In this document: positions 1 through 8,988 of the stretch, one piece after another
Layout of the letters: every line of letters starts with the position of its first letter
Numbering within the stretch: the first letter of the stretch is position 1
Assembly (NCBI GenBank): GCA_021780285.1
Contig: JAJXZA010000280.1
Coordinates: 1-25,931 of the forward strand
Source of the DNA: Planctomycetota bacterium
GTDB taxonomy: Bacteria > Planctomycetota > Phycisphaerae > WQYP01
Direction: 5' to 3'
DNA: 25,931 nt
Notes under the pieces: generated by a model
Told to the model about the DNA's origin: nothing
Databases searched by the model: none
The model's input: the letters and a program-made list of their open reading frames with translations, nothing else
Translations under genes and position numbers: made by a program

Positions 1-128
1 GCCCGCTTGGGCCAGAATATTTGAAAAAACTGTGAAGTGCATATCGTAAATCTTCCTCTGGGACACTACACTAGCCGATGGTAATACCACTGACTTCTGT
101 CGAGAGGTAGTATTTAGGAGATCTATGC

Positions 129-2975
129 ATGAAACGTCGAGACTTTCTCAAGTTTAGCGCAGGCGCTGTTGCGGCAGCTTCACTTACCGGCTGTTCGGCC
201 TTTGAGGGGCCATCAACTCCGGCCGCCTCCTTTGAAGCTCGCTTGGATTCCCCCGATGCAGTAAGCGATCTGGCTCCTCGAAAAAAAGAGCTTTTCGACG
301 CTGATTGGCGCTTCAAGGGCATGCCCGAAGCCACCATACTGCAGAGCGCAACGGCAATAAAACATTGGCTATGGAAGAAGGGAAATCCCGACCAAGCACA
401 GGAGTTTACCAAGCCTGATCTCGACACCAGTACGGGCGGTTGGGCAACGTGCGAATCAGGTGCTGATACCCTCAATGGCTACATCGGCTACGCTTGGTAC
501 AGAGCCACCCTTCCCGCCATGCCAAAGGATGGCCGCTGTGTTTCCTTCGCCAGCGTTGACGACAATGGCACCGTTTACCTTAACGGACAAAAACTGCGGA
601 GCCATCAGGGCTGGGACACCCCCTTTACAGTAAACCTGGATTCCGCGTGGAACTCCAATGGCCCCAACGTGCTGACCGTGTTGGTGCAGAATACCGCTGG
701 CCCCGGTGGCATCACCGGCGCCGTGGAACTCGGCACGCTACCGCCATCACAGCAATGTAACTCCATGGATTTTGACGACAGCTCGTGGCGAAGAGTACAT
801 TTGCCGCACGATTACATTGTGGAAGGTCAGTACGAGCGATCGGCCAACACCGGCCATGGATCACTGCCCGTATTTCCAGCATGGTATCGCAAAACGTTTA
901 GCCAACCGGCCGAAGACCAGGGCAAACACGTCTGGCTTTATTTTGAAGGGGTATTCCGCAAAGCCCGTGTCTTTCTCAACGGACAGGAAGTGGCTTATCA
1001 CTCCGGCGGGTATACGTCCTTCCATGTTGATATAAGCCGCCATCTGCGCTACGGTCAGAAAAATGTGCTTGCCGTCCATGTAGATCCCACCCAATTCGAA
1101 GGCTGGTGGTATGAGGGCGGCGGCATTTATAGGCATGTCTGGCTTAACGTCGCCGACCCGGTACATGTTGAACCTTGGGGTGTTTACGTCACCAGTAAGG
1201 TGCACGATGAAACCGGTAAGCCATCGGCAACGCTCGCCATCGAAACGCGACTGACCAATGGGTCGCAGTTCGACCGGGTATGCGAGGTTGTCTCGGAGAT
1301 CATCTCACCCGACGGACAGGTTGCAGGTTCCACCAAGTCGTACCATACGATTGCTGCGGGGGCGAACTTCAAAGCCGAGCAGACGGTGCATCTCGCCCAT
1401 GCCCAGCTATGGTCGCTGGAACAGCGGCATCTATACCACCTCAAAACAACCCTGTCCGCCAACGGAAAGGTGGTAGATCGGCATGTACAACGCTTTGGCA
1501 TCCGCACCATTCGCTTTGATGCCGACAAGGGTTTTTTCCTTAACGATAAGCCTGTCAAGCTTCAAGGAGTGTGCAATCACCAGGATTTTGCCGGCGTGGG
1601 CATTGGCATTCCTGACAGTCTGTTTTACTACCGCATGCAGCGTCTCAAGGATTTCGGCTGTAATGCCATACGCTGCTCACACAACCCGATGACCCCGGCC
1701 ATGTACGACGCCTGCGACGAATTGGGCTTACTCGTTATGGACGAAAATCGTCACCCCGGCGATGCAGCCACGGTTAAATCTTACATTGGCCAGCCGTACC
1801 ATGACACATGGCATGTTGAAACCATGGTGCTGCGCGACCGCAATCATCCCAGCATCATCATGTGGTCCATGTGGAACGAAGAATGGGGCATTCAAGGCTC
1901 GCCTTTTGGCCGCGAAATGATGCAAACGCTCATGGATGCGGTGCATAAGCACGATCGCACGCGTCCCATCAGCTGCGCCGCCAATCAAGGCATCGGAGAA
2001 GGGTGGATGATTGGCATGGGCGCTTGTGAAGACTTGCTCGGCGTAAATTACAATTACCGAGATTACGATTGGCTGCACAAAAAGTATCCCAACAAGCCCA
2101 TCTTCGGCAGTGAAATCGGCAGCAACCTGAGTTGCCGGGGCGTTTACCACACCAACAGAGAGACGGCGCATTTAAGCAGCTATATGGCGCCGGATGGTTC
2201 TTGGCAGCCGCTGGGGGCACGCGCATTTGTTGCCGGCGGGTTCTATTGGACCGGCTTTGATTACCGTGGCGAAACCACACCGTTCGGCTGGCCGGAAATT
2301 AACTCGAACTTCGGTTTTCTGGATATGTGCGGCTTCCCCAAAGACTCCGCCTTTTACTGGAAGTCGTGGTGGAGCACCGAGCCGGTGCTGCATATATTTC
2401 CTCATTGGAACTGGCCCGGCAAAGAAGGTCAAAACGTGCCCGTTTGGTGTTTCAGTAATTGCGATGAGGTTGAGTTGTTTGTCAACGGCAAGTCGCAGGG
2501 ACGAAAAACCATGGAAAAGTTCCGCCACTTACAGTGGGACCATGTCACCTATCAACCCGGCAAGGTGGAAGCTTACGGCTACACAGGTGGTAAACTTGTT
2601 GCCACAACCGTTGTAGAAACCACTGGCGCTCCGGCGGCCCTGCGGCTTCGCGCCGACAGCCCGCAACTCATTGCCGATGGCGAAGACACCGTCGCTATTG
2701 AAGTGGCAGTGGTGGACGCCCAAGGCCGCGTTGTACCCACCGCCGACAACATGGTGCACTTTGCAGCGCGTGGGCGCGGCAAGCTTGCCGGCGTGGGCAA
2801 TGGCGACCCTGCCTGCCATGAGCCAAACCAAGCCAACTATCGCAGCGCCTTTGCCGGCCTGTGCATGGTGCTCGTAAAAGCTGGCGAAAAGCCCGGTAGT
2901 GTGCTACTAGAGGCAAAAGCTGATGGGCTGCCAACGGCGCGATTGACCTTTGACGTGGTAGCCGACAAAACCTGA
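129..2975 (+). CDS. Glycoside hydrolase family 2 lipoprotein (beta-galactosidase-like), Tat-exported
   Basis: This is a 948-residue secreted glycosidase that probably removes beta-linked sugars (galactose, glucuronate or mannose; the substrate cannot be read from sequence). The N-terminus has a twin-arginine motif (RRDFLK, residues 3-8), a hydrophobic stretch and a lipobox LTGC (19-22), so a Tat-exported lipoprotein anchored at C22 is expected. The GH2 sugar-binding fold (about 55-345, with HLPHDY and a GGYTSF stretch) is split by a second jelly-roll-like segment at about 70-205. An Ig-like domain (about 350-460) and the TIM barrel (about 465-770) follow. The likely acid/base is E584 in WNEEWG and the nucleophile E662 in FGSEIG. 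The C-terminus carries DUF4982/Ig-like modules. The ATG at 129 has AGGAG 8 nt upstream. An overlapping ATG at 125 is out of frame and stops quickly. Family and secretion are secure; specificity is not. Confidence 0.93.
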   Translation: MKRRDFLKFSAGAVAAASLTGCSAFEGPSTPAASFEARLDSPDAVSDLAPRKKELFDADWRFKGMPEATILQSATAIKHWLWKKGNPDQAQEFTKPDLDTSTGGWATCESGADTLNGYIGYAWYRATLPAMPKDGRCVSFASVDDNGTVYLNGQKLRSHQGWDTPFTVNLDSAWNSNGPNVLTVLVQNTAGPGGITGAVELGTLPPSQQCNSMDFDDSSWRRVHLPHDYIVEGQYERSANTGHGSLPVFPAWYRKTFSQPAEDQGKHVWLYFEGVFRKARVFLNGQEVAYHSGGYTSFHVDISRHLRYGQKNVLAVHVDPTQFEGWWYEGGGIYRHVWLNVADPVHVEPWGVYVTSKVHDETGKPSATLAIETRLTNGSQFDRVCEVVSEIISPDGQVAGSTKSYHTIAAGANFKAEQTVHLAHAQLWSLEQRHLYHLKTTLSANGKVVDRHVQRFGIRTIRFDADKGFFLNDKPVKLQGVCNHQDFAGVGIGIPDSLFYYRMQRLKDFGCNAIRCSHNPMTPAMYDACDELGLLVMDENRHPGDAATVKSYIGQPYHDTWHVETMVLRDRNHPSIIMWSMWNEEWGIQGSPFGREMMQTLMDAVHKHDRTRPISCAANQGIGEGWMIGMGACEDLLGVNYNYRDYDWLHKKYPNKPIFGSEIGSNLSCRGVYHTNRETAHLSSYMAPDGSWQPLGARAFVAGGFYWTGFDYRGETTPFGWPEINSNFGFLDMCGFPKDSAFYWKSWWSTEPVLHIFPHWNWPGKEGQNVPVWCFSNCDEVELFVNGKSQGRKTMEKFRHLQWDHVTYQPGKVEAYGYTGGKLVATTVVETTGAPAALRLRADSPQLIADGEDTVAIEVAVVDAQGRVVPTADNMVHFAARGRGKLAGVGNGDPACHEPNQANYRSAFAGLCMVLVKAGEKPGSVLLEAKADGLPTARLTFDVVADKT

Positions 2976-2991
2976 TACCTGCAAAAAAAGC

Positions 2992-3023
2992 AAAGGCGGC
3001 ATCACTTGTGTGGCGCCGCCTTT
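2992..3023. terminator. Bidirectional intrinsic terminator between convergent genes
   Basis: AAAGGCGGC (2992-3000) pairs perfectly with GCCGCCTTT (3015-3023) around a 14-nt loop. An A-run lies on the left and a T-run on the right, so the element can terminate the GH2 gene on the plus strand and the E2 gene on the minus strand. It sits 17 nt after the GH2 stop and about 20 nt after the E2 stop, filling the convergent gap. Confidence 0.88.
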
Positions 3024-3042
3024 TTTTCGCATTCATTTGCGG

Positions 3043-4386
3043 TTAAATCAACATCACCATCGGATTTTCGAGCAGTTTCTTTAACTCACCGAGGAACTCG
3101 GCCGCCAAGGCGCCATCCACCACGCGATGATCCGCCGACAGCGACAGCGTCATCACCTGCCCCGCCACCACTGCTCCGTTTTTAACAATGGGCCGGGCTT
3201 CCGTTCCACCAACTGCCAATATTGCCGATTCTGGCGGGTTCACAATGGCCTGAAACTCCCGGATGCCATACATACCAAGATTGCTGATGGTAAAAGTACC
3301 GCCGGTCATCTGATCAGCCTTTAGCTTGCGTGTGCGGGCAAGTTCAGCCAGTTGCTTAATCTCAGCCGAAATTTCCCGCACGCCTTTGGTTTGCGCATCG
3401 CGCAGCACCGGCACCATCAAGCCCCCGTCTACCGCCACGGCAATTCCCAGGTTAACTGTGCCATGACAAACGATGGCTGTCTCCGAAAAACTGGCATTAA
3501 TGCCCGGTATTTGCGTTATGGCCACCGCTACCGCCCGGGCAATAAAGTCCGTCACGCTGAGTTTGGTGGGGGCAAGCTGTTCATTGGCGGCTTTACGCAG
3601 AGACAACAGAGCATCCATCACCACATCAATGGAGACGTAAAAATGCGGTATGGTTTGCTTGCTTTCCAACAGGCGTCGCGCAATGGTCTGCCGCATGTTG
3701 TTTAGCGGAATAACTTTAGCCTCAAGTTTGGACGGCCCAATGGCGAGAGCCGGCGCTGCTGTCGCCCCACCGCTGACCGCCGCTCCACCAGGCTTGGCAG
3801 CGAGCACATCACGTTTAATAACGCGCCCGTCAGGTCCCGTGCCGGCTAACTGCGAAACATCAATGCCGCGTTCATCGGCAATTTTTCGAGCCAATGGCGA
3901 CACACGTTGCCGCCCGCCTGATCCACCTGCCGGGGCAGCCGTCGGAGTTGCCGCCTTGGCCGCGGGAGTAAATGTCGGAACTGCGGGAGCGATGGGCGCG
4001 GGAGCGGCCTTTGGAGTCGCCGGAGCCATCGGTGTGGGTGCGGTGGCCGGCGTCGCCTGGCTTTGAGCTGCGGGCTTGCCAGCGGCGGCCCCATTTCCTG
4101 CCGGAGCGGCGCTGGCCGCCCCCTTGGCAACAGTTGCCACATCTTCGTCTGGTTTAGCCACCACTAAAATCATGCCGCCAACCGGAATACTGGCTCCCTC
4201 GGCCACCATCAGCTTGGCAACGGTGCCAGCCTCAAATGCCTCAAGCTCCTGCGTTGCCTTATCCGTTTCTACCTCGGCAATGATGTCGCCGGGCTTTATT
4301 TTATCGTTCTCTTTCTTGCGCCATTTCACCAACGTCCCCGTGGTCATGGTGTCTGAAAGCTTGGGCATGGTTATTTCAATTGGCAT
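3043..4386 (-). CDS. pdhC: Dihydrolipoamide acyltransferase (E2) of a pyruvate/2-oxoacid dehydrogenase complex
   Basis: This 447-residue E2 core subunit transfers the acyl group from its lipoyl arm to CoA. The domains in order are: one lipoyl domain (about 1-78) with the lipoylated lysine K43 in ETDKA; a long Ala/Pro-rich flexible linker (about 80-157); a peripheral subunit-binding domain (about 158-195, with RVSPLARKIA and GRVIKRDV); and the acyltransferase core with the active-site HRVVDG (H420, D424). The closing LLENP...LI tail is typical of pyruvate dehydrogenase E2, so acetyl transfer is the likeliest activity, although other 2-oxoacid complexes cannot be excluded. GAGG lies about 7 nt before the start. 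No E1 or E3 gene lies beside it, so its partners must be encoded elsewhere. Confidence 0.93.
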   Translation of the reverse strand: MPIEITMPKLSDTMTTGTLVKWRKKENDKIKPGDIIAEVETDKATQELEAFEAGTVAKLMVAEGASIPVGGMILVVAKPDEDVATVAKGAASAAPAGNGAAAGKPAAQSQATPATAPTPMAPATPKAAPAPIAPAVPTFTPAAKAATPTAAPAGGSGGRQRVSPLARKIADERGIDVSQLAGTGPDGRVIKRDVLAAKPGGAAVSGGATAAPALAIGPSKLEAKVIPLNNMRQTIARRLLESKQTIPHFYVSIDVVMDALLSLRKAANEQLAPTKLSVTDFIARAVAVAITQIPGINASFSETAIVCHGTVNLGIAVAVDGGLMVPVLRDAQTKGVREISAEIKQLAELARTRKLKADQMTGGTFTISNLGMYGIREFQAIVNPPESAILAVGGTEARPIVKNGAVVAGQVMTLSLSADHRVVDGALAAEFLGELKKLLENPMVMLI

Positions 4387-4491
4387 GGATCAACCTCTTT
4401 TAAATTCCTTCTGGTCATTTTCCGCCGATACCCCCGGCTGCTTGTTGAACAGTTTAACGGCCTGGCGGCAATTCGTTAAGCACACACGGCG

Positions 4492-5775
4492 TTAAAAGTA
4501 GTAGTGAACGCCAACGCCCACGAACTGGACCTGGTCGGTAAAGAACTGTCCGTTTTGATCGTGCCCAATGTAATACTCAATCAAAAACTGCATCTGTGGG
4601 CCATAAAAGCGATGTTTCGACATTTGCAGCCCCGCACGCAGCGAAACTTCGGTGTCGTAATTGGCCTGGCTCCAATTTTTAAAGTCTGCCCCGGCAACCG
4701 GCGAAAAACCTATCGAACCAGAATGGGCAAAGACAAGCCCATGATATTCCGCTCCGTAGTGAAAACGCCAATGGCCCAAATTGCTCGGCTCAACATCCCT
4801 CAAGTAGCCCACACCGGCGTAAACGCGGAACATGCGATGATAAAAATCGAACGAAACGATGGCATTGGCTTCTTCATAGCTGATCTTTTCTCGCAAAGTC
4901 TGATACTGCGGCTCATTGAGCAACAGCTCATCGCCAAGGTGCGAACTTTGGTGGTAGTACCGTACCAGCAGTGAAATATTTTTACGCCGTAGAGCCGCAT
5001 AACCACCCACCAGGTAATCGGTATTCTGCAGATCGCTATGGGTGGTGTCCATGTTGAAGAATGCAAATACGTTGGCCTGCATGCCGGTTTCAACCTGCAT
5101 ATGCCACGGCAAATTTGCCCGAAGGAAGGGCAACGTATCGCCTATGCTTACCTGCACAACATCTTTCAACCCGCTGATGGGATGGTAGGGCGAAAAGTGC
5201 TGATACGACGCGGCCATTCCGGGCCAACGTGGGTCAGCCAACAAGGGCGCAAATAAATTGCCGGTTCCTACCGGAAAAGCCCCCGTAGGCTCACGGTACA
5301 GCGGCACTGGAGCATTGTCCGGCGGCCCCCAGCCAACAAACGATACATTCGCCTGTTTTTCGCTGGGAGCCTGAAGCGGCGGCTCATTAAGATTTGCCGT
5401 TGATGCGCCAGACATAGGCGCTGTGCCTACCCCGGTTGCAGCGGTCGGTGCACCCGCCGAAGCGCTGCCCACCCGCCCTGGAGTTGGCGCATTTACATAA
5501 ACCGCTTTGACGCCGGCAATATGACGCACCACAGCCCGTATGCGCTCTCTTTCTTGCGCCGAGACCCCGGCCGCCCGAACTTGCACAACCCCATCACGCA
5601 CCACAATCGTGGCATTATGAACATGACATTCATACCGCACCAAAGCAGCGGCATACCCATTTATATAACTGTCGGCGGGCGTCATCGCGTGCGGCTTTAT
5701 TGGCGCACCGGCAAACGCCGCTCCCGCGGCCATAACCCCGGCACAATACATAACGCCGCGCAGAACTCTGTTCAT
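4492..5775 (-). CDS. DUF1207-type outer-membrane protein with N-terminal BON-like segment
   Basis: This predicted 427-residue exported protein is of unknown function. An N-terminal signal peptide (about 1-22, AFA before the cut) leads into a BON-like alpha/beta segment (about 33-96), then a low-complexity Gly/Ala/Thr linker (about 97-140). The C-terminal part resembles DUF1207, including an LFAPLLADPRWPG stretch. Alternating aromatic/hydrophobic strands and a final Phe suggest an outer-membrane beta-barrel assembled by BAM. I start it at the ATG at 5775, preceded by GGAG at 5-nt spacing. A start further upstream at 5802 would add nine residues but has no signal-like content. It lies 37 nt after nadA on the same strand and may be cotranscribed with it. 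The family call rests on recalled motif similarity, and the role is unknown. Confidence 0.75.
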   Translation of the reverse strand: MNRVLRGVMYCAGVMAAGAAFAGAPIKPHAMTPADSYINGYAAALVRYECHVHNATIVVRDGVVQVRAAGVSAQERERIRAVVRHIAGVKAVYVNAPTPGRVGSASAGAPTAATGVGTAPMSGASTANLNEPPLQAPSEKQANVSFVGWGPPDNAPVPLYREPTGAFPVGTGNLFAPLLADPRWPGMAASYQHFSPYHPISGLKDVVQVSIGDTLPFLRANLPWHMQVETGMQANVFAFFNMDTTHSDLQNTDYLVGGYAALRRKNISLLVRYYHQSSHLGDELLLNEPQYQTLREKISYEEANAIVSFDFYHRMFRVYAGVGYLRDVEPSNLGHWRFHYGAEYHGLVFAHSGSIGFSPVAGADFKNWSQANYDTEVSLRAGLQMSKHRFYGPQMQFLIEYYIGHDQNGQFFTDQVQFVGVGVHYYF

Positions 5776-5812
5776 GCCTGCTCCATAATAGCCAGACTTC
5801 AATACGACGAAA

Positions 5813-7021
5813 TTATACCGCCACTACAGGAAGTTGTGTGACTGCGGTCGGCGCCGAAGACCTGTCGGCAAATGGCGGTGGTTCCCGTACCGGCTGGTCA
5901 GCGGTAATATCCAGCATGCGCTGCAAGCTCACACGCGACCAATGCGCATCGCGAGCGTTAACCTTTATTTGATTCACAACGCGCCCTGCCGCAAGCTCAT
6001 CAAGCACCCAAAGGAGGTGCGGAGGGTCAATGCGGTACATGGTGGTACAAAGGCACTGGCAATCCGAAAGAATGGTTATGTGCTGGTCCGGATACTTTTT
6101 GGCCAGACGATTGACCATATGCACCTCGGTGCCAATGGCCCACCGGCTGCCCGGCGGCGCTTGCGCCACCGTTTTGCCGATAAACTCGGTCGAACCAACC
6201 AAGTCTGCCTTCTGAACAACCTCCCAGCGGCATTCGGGATGCACCAGCACCTTTACATCTGCGTAGCGTGCTCTTATTTGATCAACATGTTCCGGTCTAA
6301 ATAGCTGGTGAACGCTGCAGTGCCCCTTCCATAAGATAAAACTCGCCTTACGAAGTTGTTCTTCATTCAGCCCGCCCATCGGCTGGCGATAATCCCACAC
6401 GACCATGGAACCAAGCGGATAACCCATGGCGTACGCCGTATTGCGACCTAAATGCTGATCTGGAAAGAAAATAACCTTGGTATGCCCCAGCTCACCCGGC
6501 TTCTGGCCGGCCAGCGCCCATGTGAGCACCTTAGCGCAATTGCTGCTGGTGCACACCGCCCCACCATGCTCACCAACAAAGCTCTTTACGGCCGCACTCG
6601 AATTAATGTATGTGATGGGCACAAGCCTGAAGTTTACATCGGCCTCGCACGCTGCGGAAATGGCCTCCCATGCGTCGTTGACATCGTCGGAAGAGGCCAT
6701 ATCAGCCATGGAGCACCCGGCCCCCAAATCGGGCAAAATCACCTGCTGATGCTCGCCGGTAAGCACATCGGCCGATTCGGCCATAAAGTGCACCCCGCAG
6801 AATACCACAAACTCCGCCTCTTTAACGCCGGCCGCCTGGCGCGAAAGCTGGAACGAATCACCCACAAAATCGGCAAACCGCACCACTTCATCCTGCTGGT
6901 AGTGATGCCCTAAAATTACCAGACGGCGCCCGAAAGCCTCTTTGTGCGCGAGGATCTTTTCGGCGATGTCGGCAGGCGACATCTTCAGGTAATGCTTCGG
7001 AATCGGCTGCTGCCACTGCAT
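5813..7021 (-). CDS. nadA: Quinolinate synthase A
   Basis: This 402-residue enzyme condenses iminoaspartate with dihydroxyacetone phosphate to give quinolinate, the precursor of NAD. It is a [4Fe-4S] protein of the long type seen in Bacillus. Visible motifs are ILGHHYQ near residue 37, FCGVHFMAESA (75-84), GAGCSMAD with C103, GHCSVHQ with C235, and SDCQCLCTTMYRI with C321/C323/C325. Three of these cysteines (probably C103, C235 and one of the last group) should bind the cluster. A GGAG lies 11 nt before the ATG, and a TATACT box sits 26 nt upstream. nadB and nadC are not in the window, so the pathway is dispersed. It is divergent from eda. Confidence 0.96.
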   Translation of the reverse strand: MQWQQPIPKHYLKMSPADIAEKILAHKEAFGRRLVILGHHYQQDEVVRFADFVGDSFQLSRQAAGVKEAEFVVFCGVHFMAESADVLTGEHQQVILPDLGAGCSMADMASSDDVNDAWEAISAACEADVNFRLVPITYINSSAAVKSFVGEHGGAVCTSSNCAKVLTWALAGQKPGELGHTKVIFFPDQHLGRNTAYAMGYPLGSMVVWDYRQPMGGLNEEQLRKASFILWKGHCSVHQLFRPEHVDQIRARYADVKVLVHPECRWEVVQKADLVGSTEFIGKTVAQAPPGSRWAIGTEVHMVNRLAKKYPDQHITILSDCQCLCTTMYRIDPPHLLWVLDELAAGRVVNQIKVNARDAHWSRVSLQRMLDITADQPVREPPPFADRSSAPTAVTQLPVVAV

Positions 7022-7046
7022 ATTTCACGCGGCTCCTTTCACTTTT

Positions 7047-7052
7047 AGTATA
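7047..7052 (-). promoter_or_regulatory. Candidate -10 box for nadA
   Basis: Read on the minus strand, 7052-7047 is TATACT, placing a start site about 18 nt before the nadA ATG with the GGAG in between. No strong -35 hexamer is present at 16-18 nt (the best match is weak), so an activator or a weak promoter is possible. On the other strand of this 184-nt divergent gap, TTGACA at 7144-7149 could be a -35 for eda, but its -10 partner is poor. Confidence 0.45.
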
Positions 7053-7208
7053 GCAAAAAAGGTGGCTTGAATCGAGGCGTATGCCACTGCACTCATAACC
7101 AACCAGCCGCAAGGTGACGGTTGTGCCCCACTTCGGATATGCTTTGACAATCGCAGCGGCAAGCTTGGAAATAACCGCCGGCACGAACACCGTTTACGGA
7201 GGATTATG

Positions 7209-7868
7209 ATGACTCGGGAACTAACTCTTAAACAAATCAGCGACTGCGGCGTAGTAGCCGTTATCCGTTCACCGGATCCCAAGAAGGTAAAACCGCTGGC
7301 GGAGGCGCTGGCCGCCGGCGGCGTGCTGGGCATTGAAGTAACCATGAGCACTCCAAAGGTGCCCGAAGTGATTGCCGAGTTGGCCGCATCGCTGGGCGAC
7401 AGAATTATTCTCGGAGCCGGTACCGTGCTGGATGCCGCCACATGCTCTACTGTCATCAACGCAGGCGCCCGGTTTGTGGTCTCGCCTGTTACCGATGCGG
7501 CCATCATCGAAACCACCCGTAAACTGGGCGCCGTGAGCATTCCTGGCGCCTACACGCCTACCGAAATATTCCGCGCCTGGGCCATGGGAGCCGATGTAGT
7601 CAAGGTATTTCCCGCAACCACACTTGGGCCGGGCTATTTTAAGGACTTGCTCGCCGTGATGCCCTACCTCAAGCTCACGCCTACCGGCGGGGTGGATGCC
7701 AAAACAATCGGTCCATTCATTGCAGCCGGCGCGGTCGCAGTTGGCGCCGGCTCCTCGCTGATATCCAAGGCAGCGCTTATGTCCGGCGATTTTGCATCCG
7801 TAACGCAAACGGCGCGCGAGTTTGTCGCCGCCGTGCAGGCAGCGCGTCAGCCGGCGGCCAAATTTTAA
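7209..7868 (+). CDS. eda: 2-dehydro-3-deoxyphosphogluconate (KDPG/KHG) aldolase
   Basis: This roughly 219-residue class I aldolase splits KDPG into pyruvate and glyceraldehyde 3-phosphate (Entner-Doudoroff and sugar-acid pathways). The Schiff-base lysine is K132 in DVVKVFP, and the general-acid/base glutamate is E43 in GIEVTM. GAGTVLD, the SP(V/H)xD-like SPVTD and the phosphate-binding TPTGGVD segment are all in place. Two ATGs are adjacent (7206 and 7209). GGAGG at 7198-7202 is 6 nt from the second but only 3 nt from the first, so I use 7209. No phosphogluconate dehydratase (edd) or KDG kinase is next to it. holA follows after 51 nt on the same strand. Confidence 0.94.
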   Translation: MTRELTLKQISDCGVVAVIRSPDPKKVKPLAEALAAGGVLGIEVTMSTPKVPEVIAELAASLGDRIILGAGTVLDAATCSTVINAGARFVVSPVTDAAIIETTRKLGAVSIPGAYTPTEIFRAWAMGADVVKVFPATTLGPGYFKDLLAVMPYLKLTPTGGVDAKTIGPFIAAGAVAVGAGSSLISKAALMSGDFASVTQTAREFVAAVQAARQPAAKF

Positions 7869-7919
7869 ATGCCGATGCGCAAGCCTGCTTATTTTCCCGT
7901 ATATCAGGGAACATAATAT

Positions 7920-8975
7920 ATGGGTAAAGCCAAAAGCGATCCTCAAAATGTTGCAGCGCCGGTGTATGTACTGGTGGGCGAAGACCTTATCCTGCGCCGC
8001 GAAAAGCTGGCAAAGCTGCGAAGCGACTTTCTCGGCGCTGATCAAGACTCCATCGGCTTTGTGTCCCTCGGAGCCAACGCCACCATGCGCGACATACTCG
8101 ACGAGTGCCGCACCATCGGAATGTTTTCGCCGCGCAAGCTTGTGCTGGTAGACCCTGCCGACGCTTTGTTCACCTTCCGCGGTGAGGAATCAGAAGAAGA
8201 TGCGGACGAGTCGGCTGCCGGCGAAGCTGGCGGCGCCGGCCTCAATCGCGATCTGCTTGAGCGCTACCTTGATGCCCCCTGCGAAGCCGCTCTGCTGGTG
8301 CTGGCATGCCAAAGCTGGAATAAATCAACGCGTCTGCACAAAAAGCTCGCCGCGGCTAAATGCATTGAATTCCTGGAGTCGCTGACGGTTGCGAATGCCG
8401 GCGGCTGGCTGGTACGGCGTGCCAAGACCGAGTATTCCAAAGAGCTTTCTCTGCCGACGGCAAACCGTCTGGTAGAGCTTGTCGGTCCCGACCGCAGCCG
8501 CCTCGACAGCGAATTGGCCAAGCTCGCTCTCTATTGCCTTAACGAGCCTGCCATCAGCGCAGAGGCCGTGGACACACTCACCGGCTTTTCACACGAGCAG
8601 CAGGTTTGGGACCTGATTGCCGCTATGGGAGTTGGCGACGCAAAATCCGCTCTGCAACTTCACGACGCTTTGTGGCAAGCGGATAAAAAAGTCGGTTTTA
8701 CCATAGTAGGAGCCGTTTTCTATTGGCTTAATCAGGTTATGCGAGCGGTCGAACTGCTCGAAAAGCGCATGAGCGATGCGGAAATCACCCGCGAATTAAA
8801 ACTCTGGCCACAACAGCGCGCGGCCAATGTGCTTCATTTGGCGCGCCGCTGGGGACTTCGCGGAGCGCGCCGCGCCAGTCAATTGCTTCTACAGACAGAC
8901 TTGGGACCAAAAACCGGCCTAGGCGAAATGCAGCCCAGCATGGAGCTATTCATCATTCAGGTTTGCGCAATCTAA
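7920..8975 (+). CDS. holA: DNA polymerase III subunit delta
   Basis: This 351-residue protein is the clamp-loader delta subunit, which opens the beta sliding clamp during replication. The N-terminal part has the VYVLVGEDLILRREK stretch typical of delta. An Asp/Glu/Gly/Ala-rich insertion (about 84-107) follows. The middle contains the QSWNKSTRLHKKL region, and the C-terminal collar has SRLDSELAKLALY and the helical bundle ending near MELFIIQVCA. Length is normal for the family. The start is preceded by AGGGA at 11-nt spacing, inside a 5-bp hairpin (TTCCC/GGGAA), so the translation signal is unusual. It converges with hpnE with only 13 nt between stop codons and no terminator visible. Confidence 0.88.
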   Translation: MGKAKSDPQNVAAPVYVLVGEDLILRREKLAKLRSDFLGADQDSIGFVSLGANATMRDILDECRTIGMFSPRKLVLVDPADALFTFRGEESEEDADESAAGEAGGAGLNRDLLERYLDAPCEAALLVLACQSWNKSTRLHKKLAAAKCIEFLESLTVANAGGWLVRRAKTEYSKELSLPTANRLVELVGPDRSRLDSELAKLALYCLNEPAISAEAVDTLTGFSHEQQVWDLIAAMGVGDAKSALQLHDALWQADKKVGFTIVGAVFYWLNQVMRAVELLEKRMSDAEITRELKLWPQQRAANVLHLARRWGLRGARRASQLLLQTDLGPKTGLGEMQPSMELFIIQVCAI

Positions 8976-8988
8976 GCGATATGGGTCA

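Noticed and set aside
7269..8045. 258-codon ORF antisense to eda
   Set aside because: Entirely a shadow of a strongly conserved aldolase gene, with composition rich in Cys/His/Arg and no family motifs.
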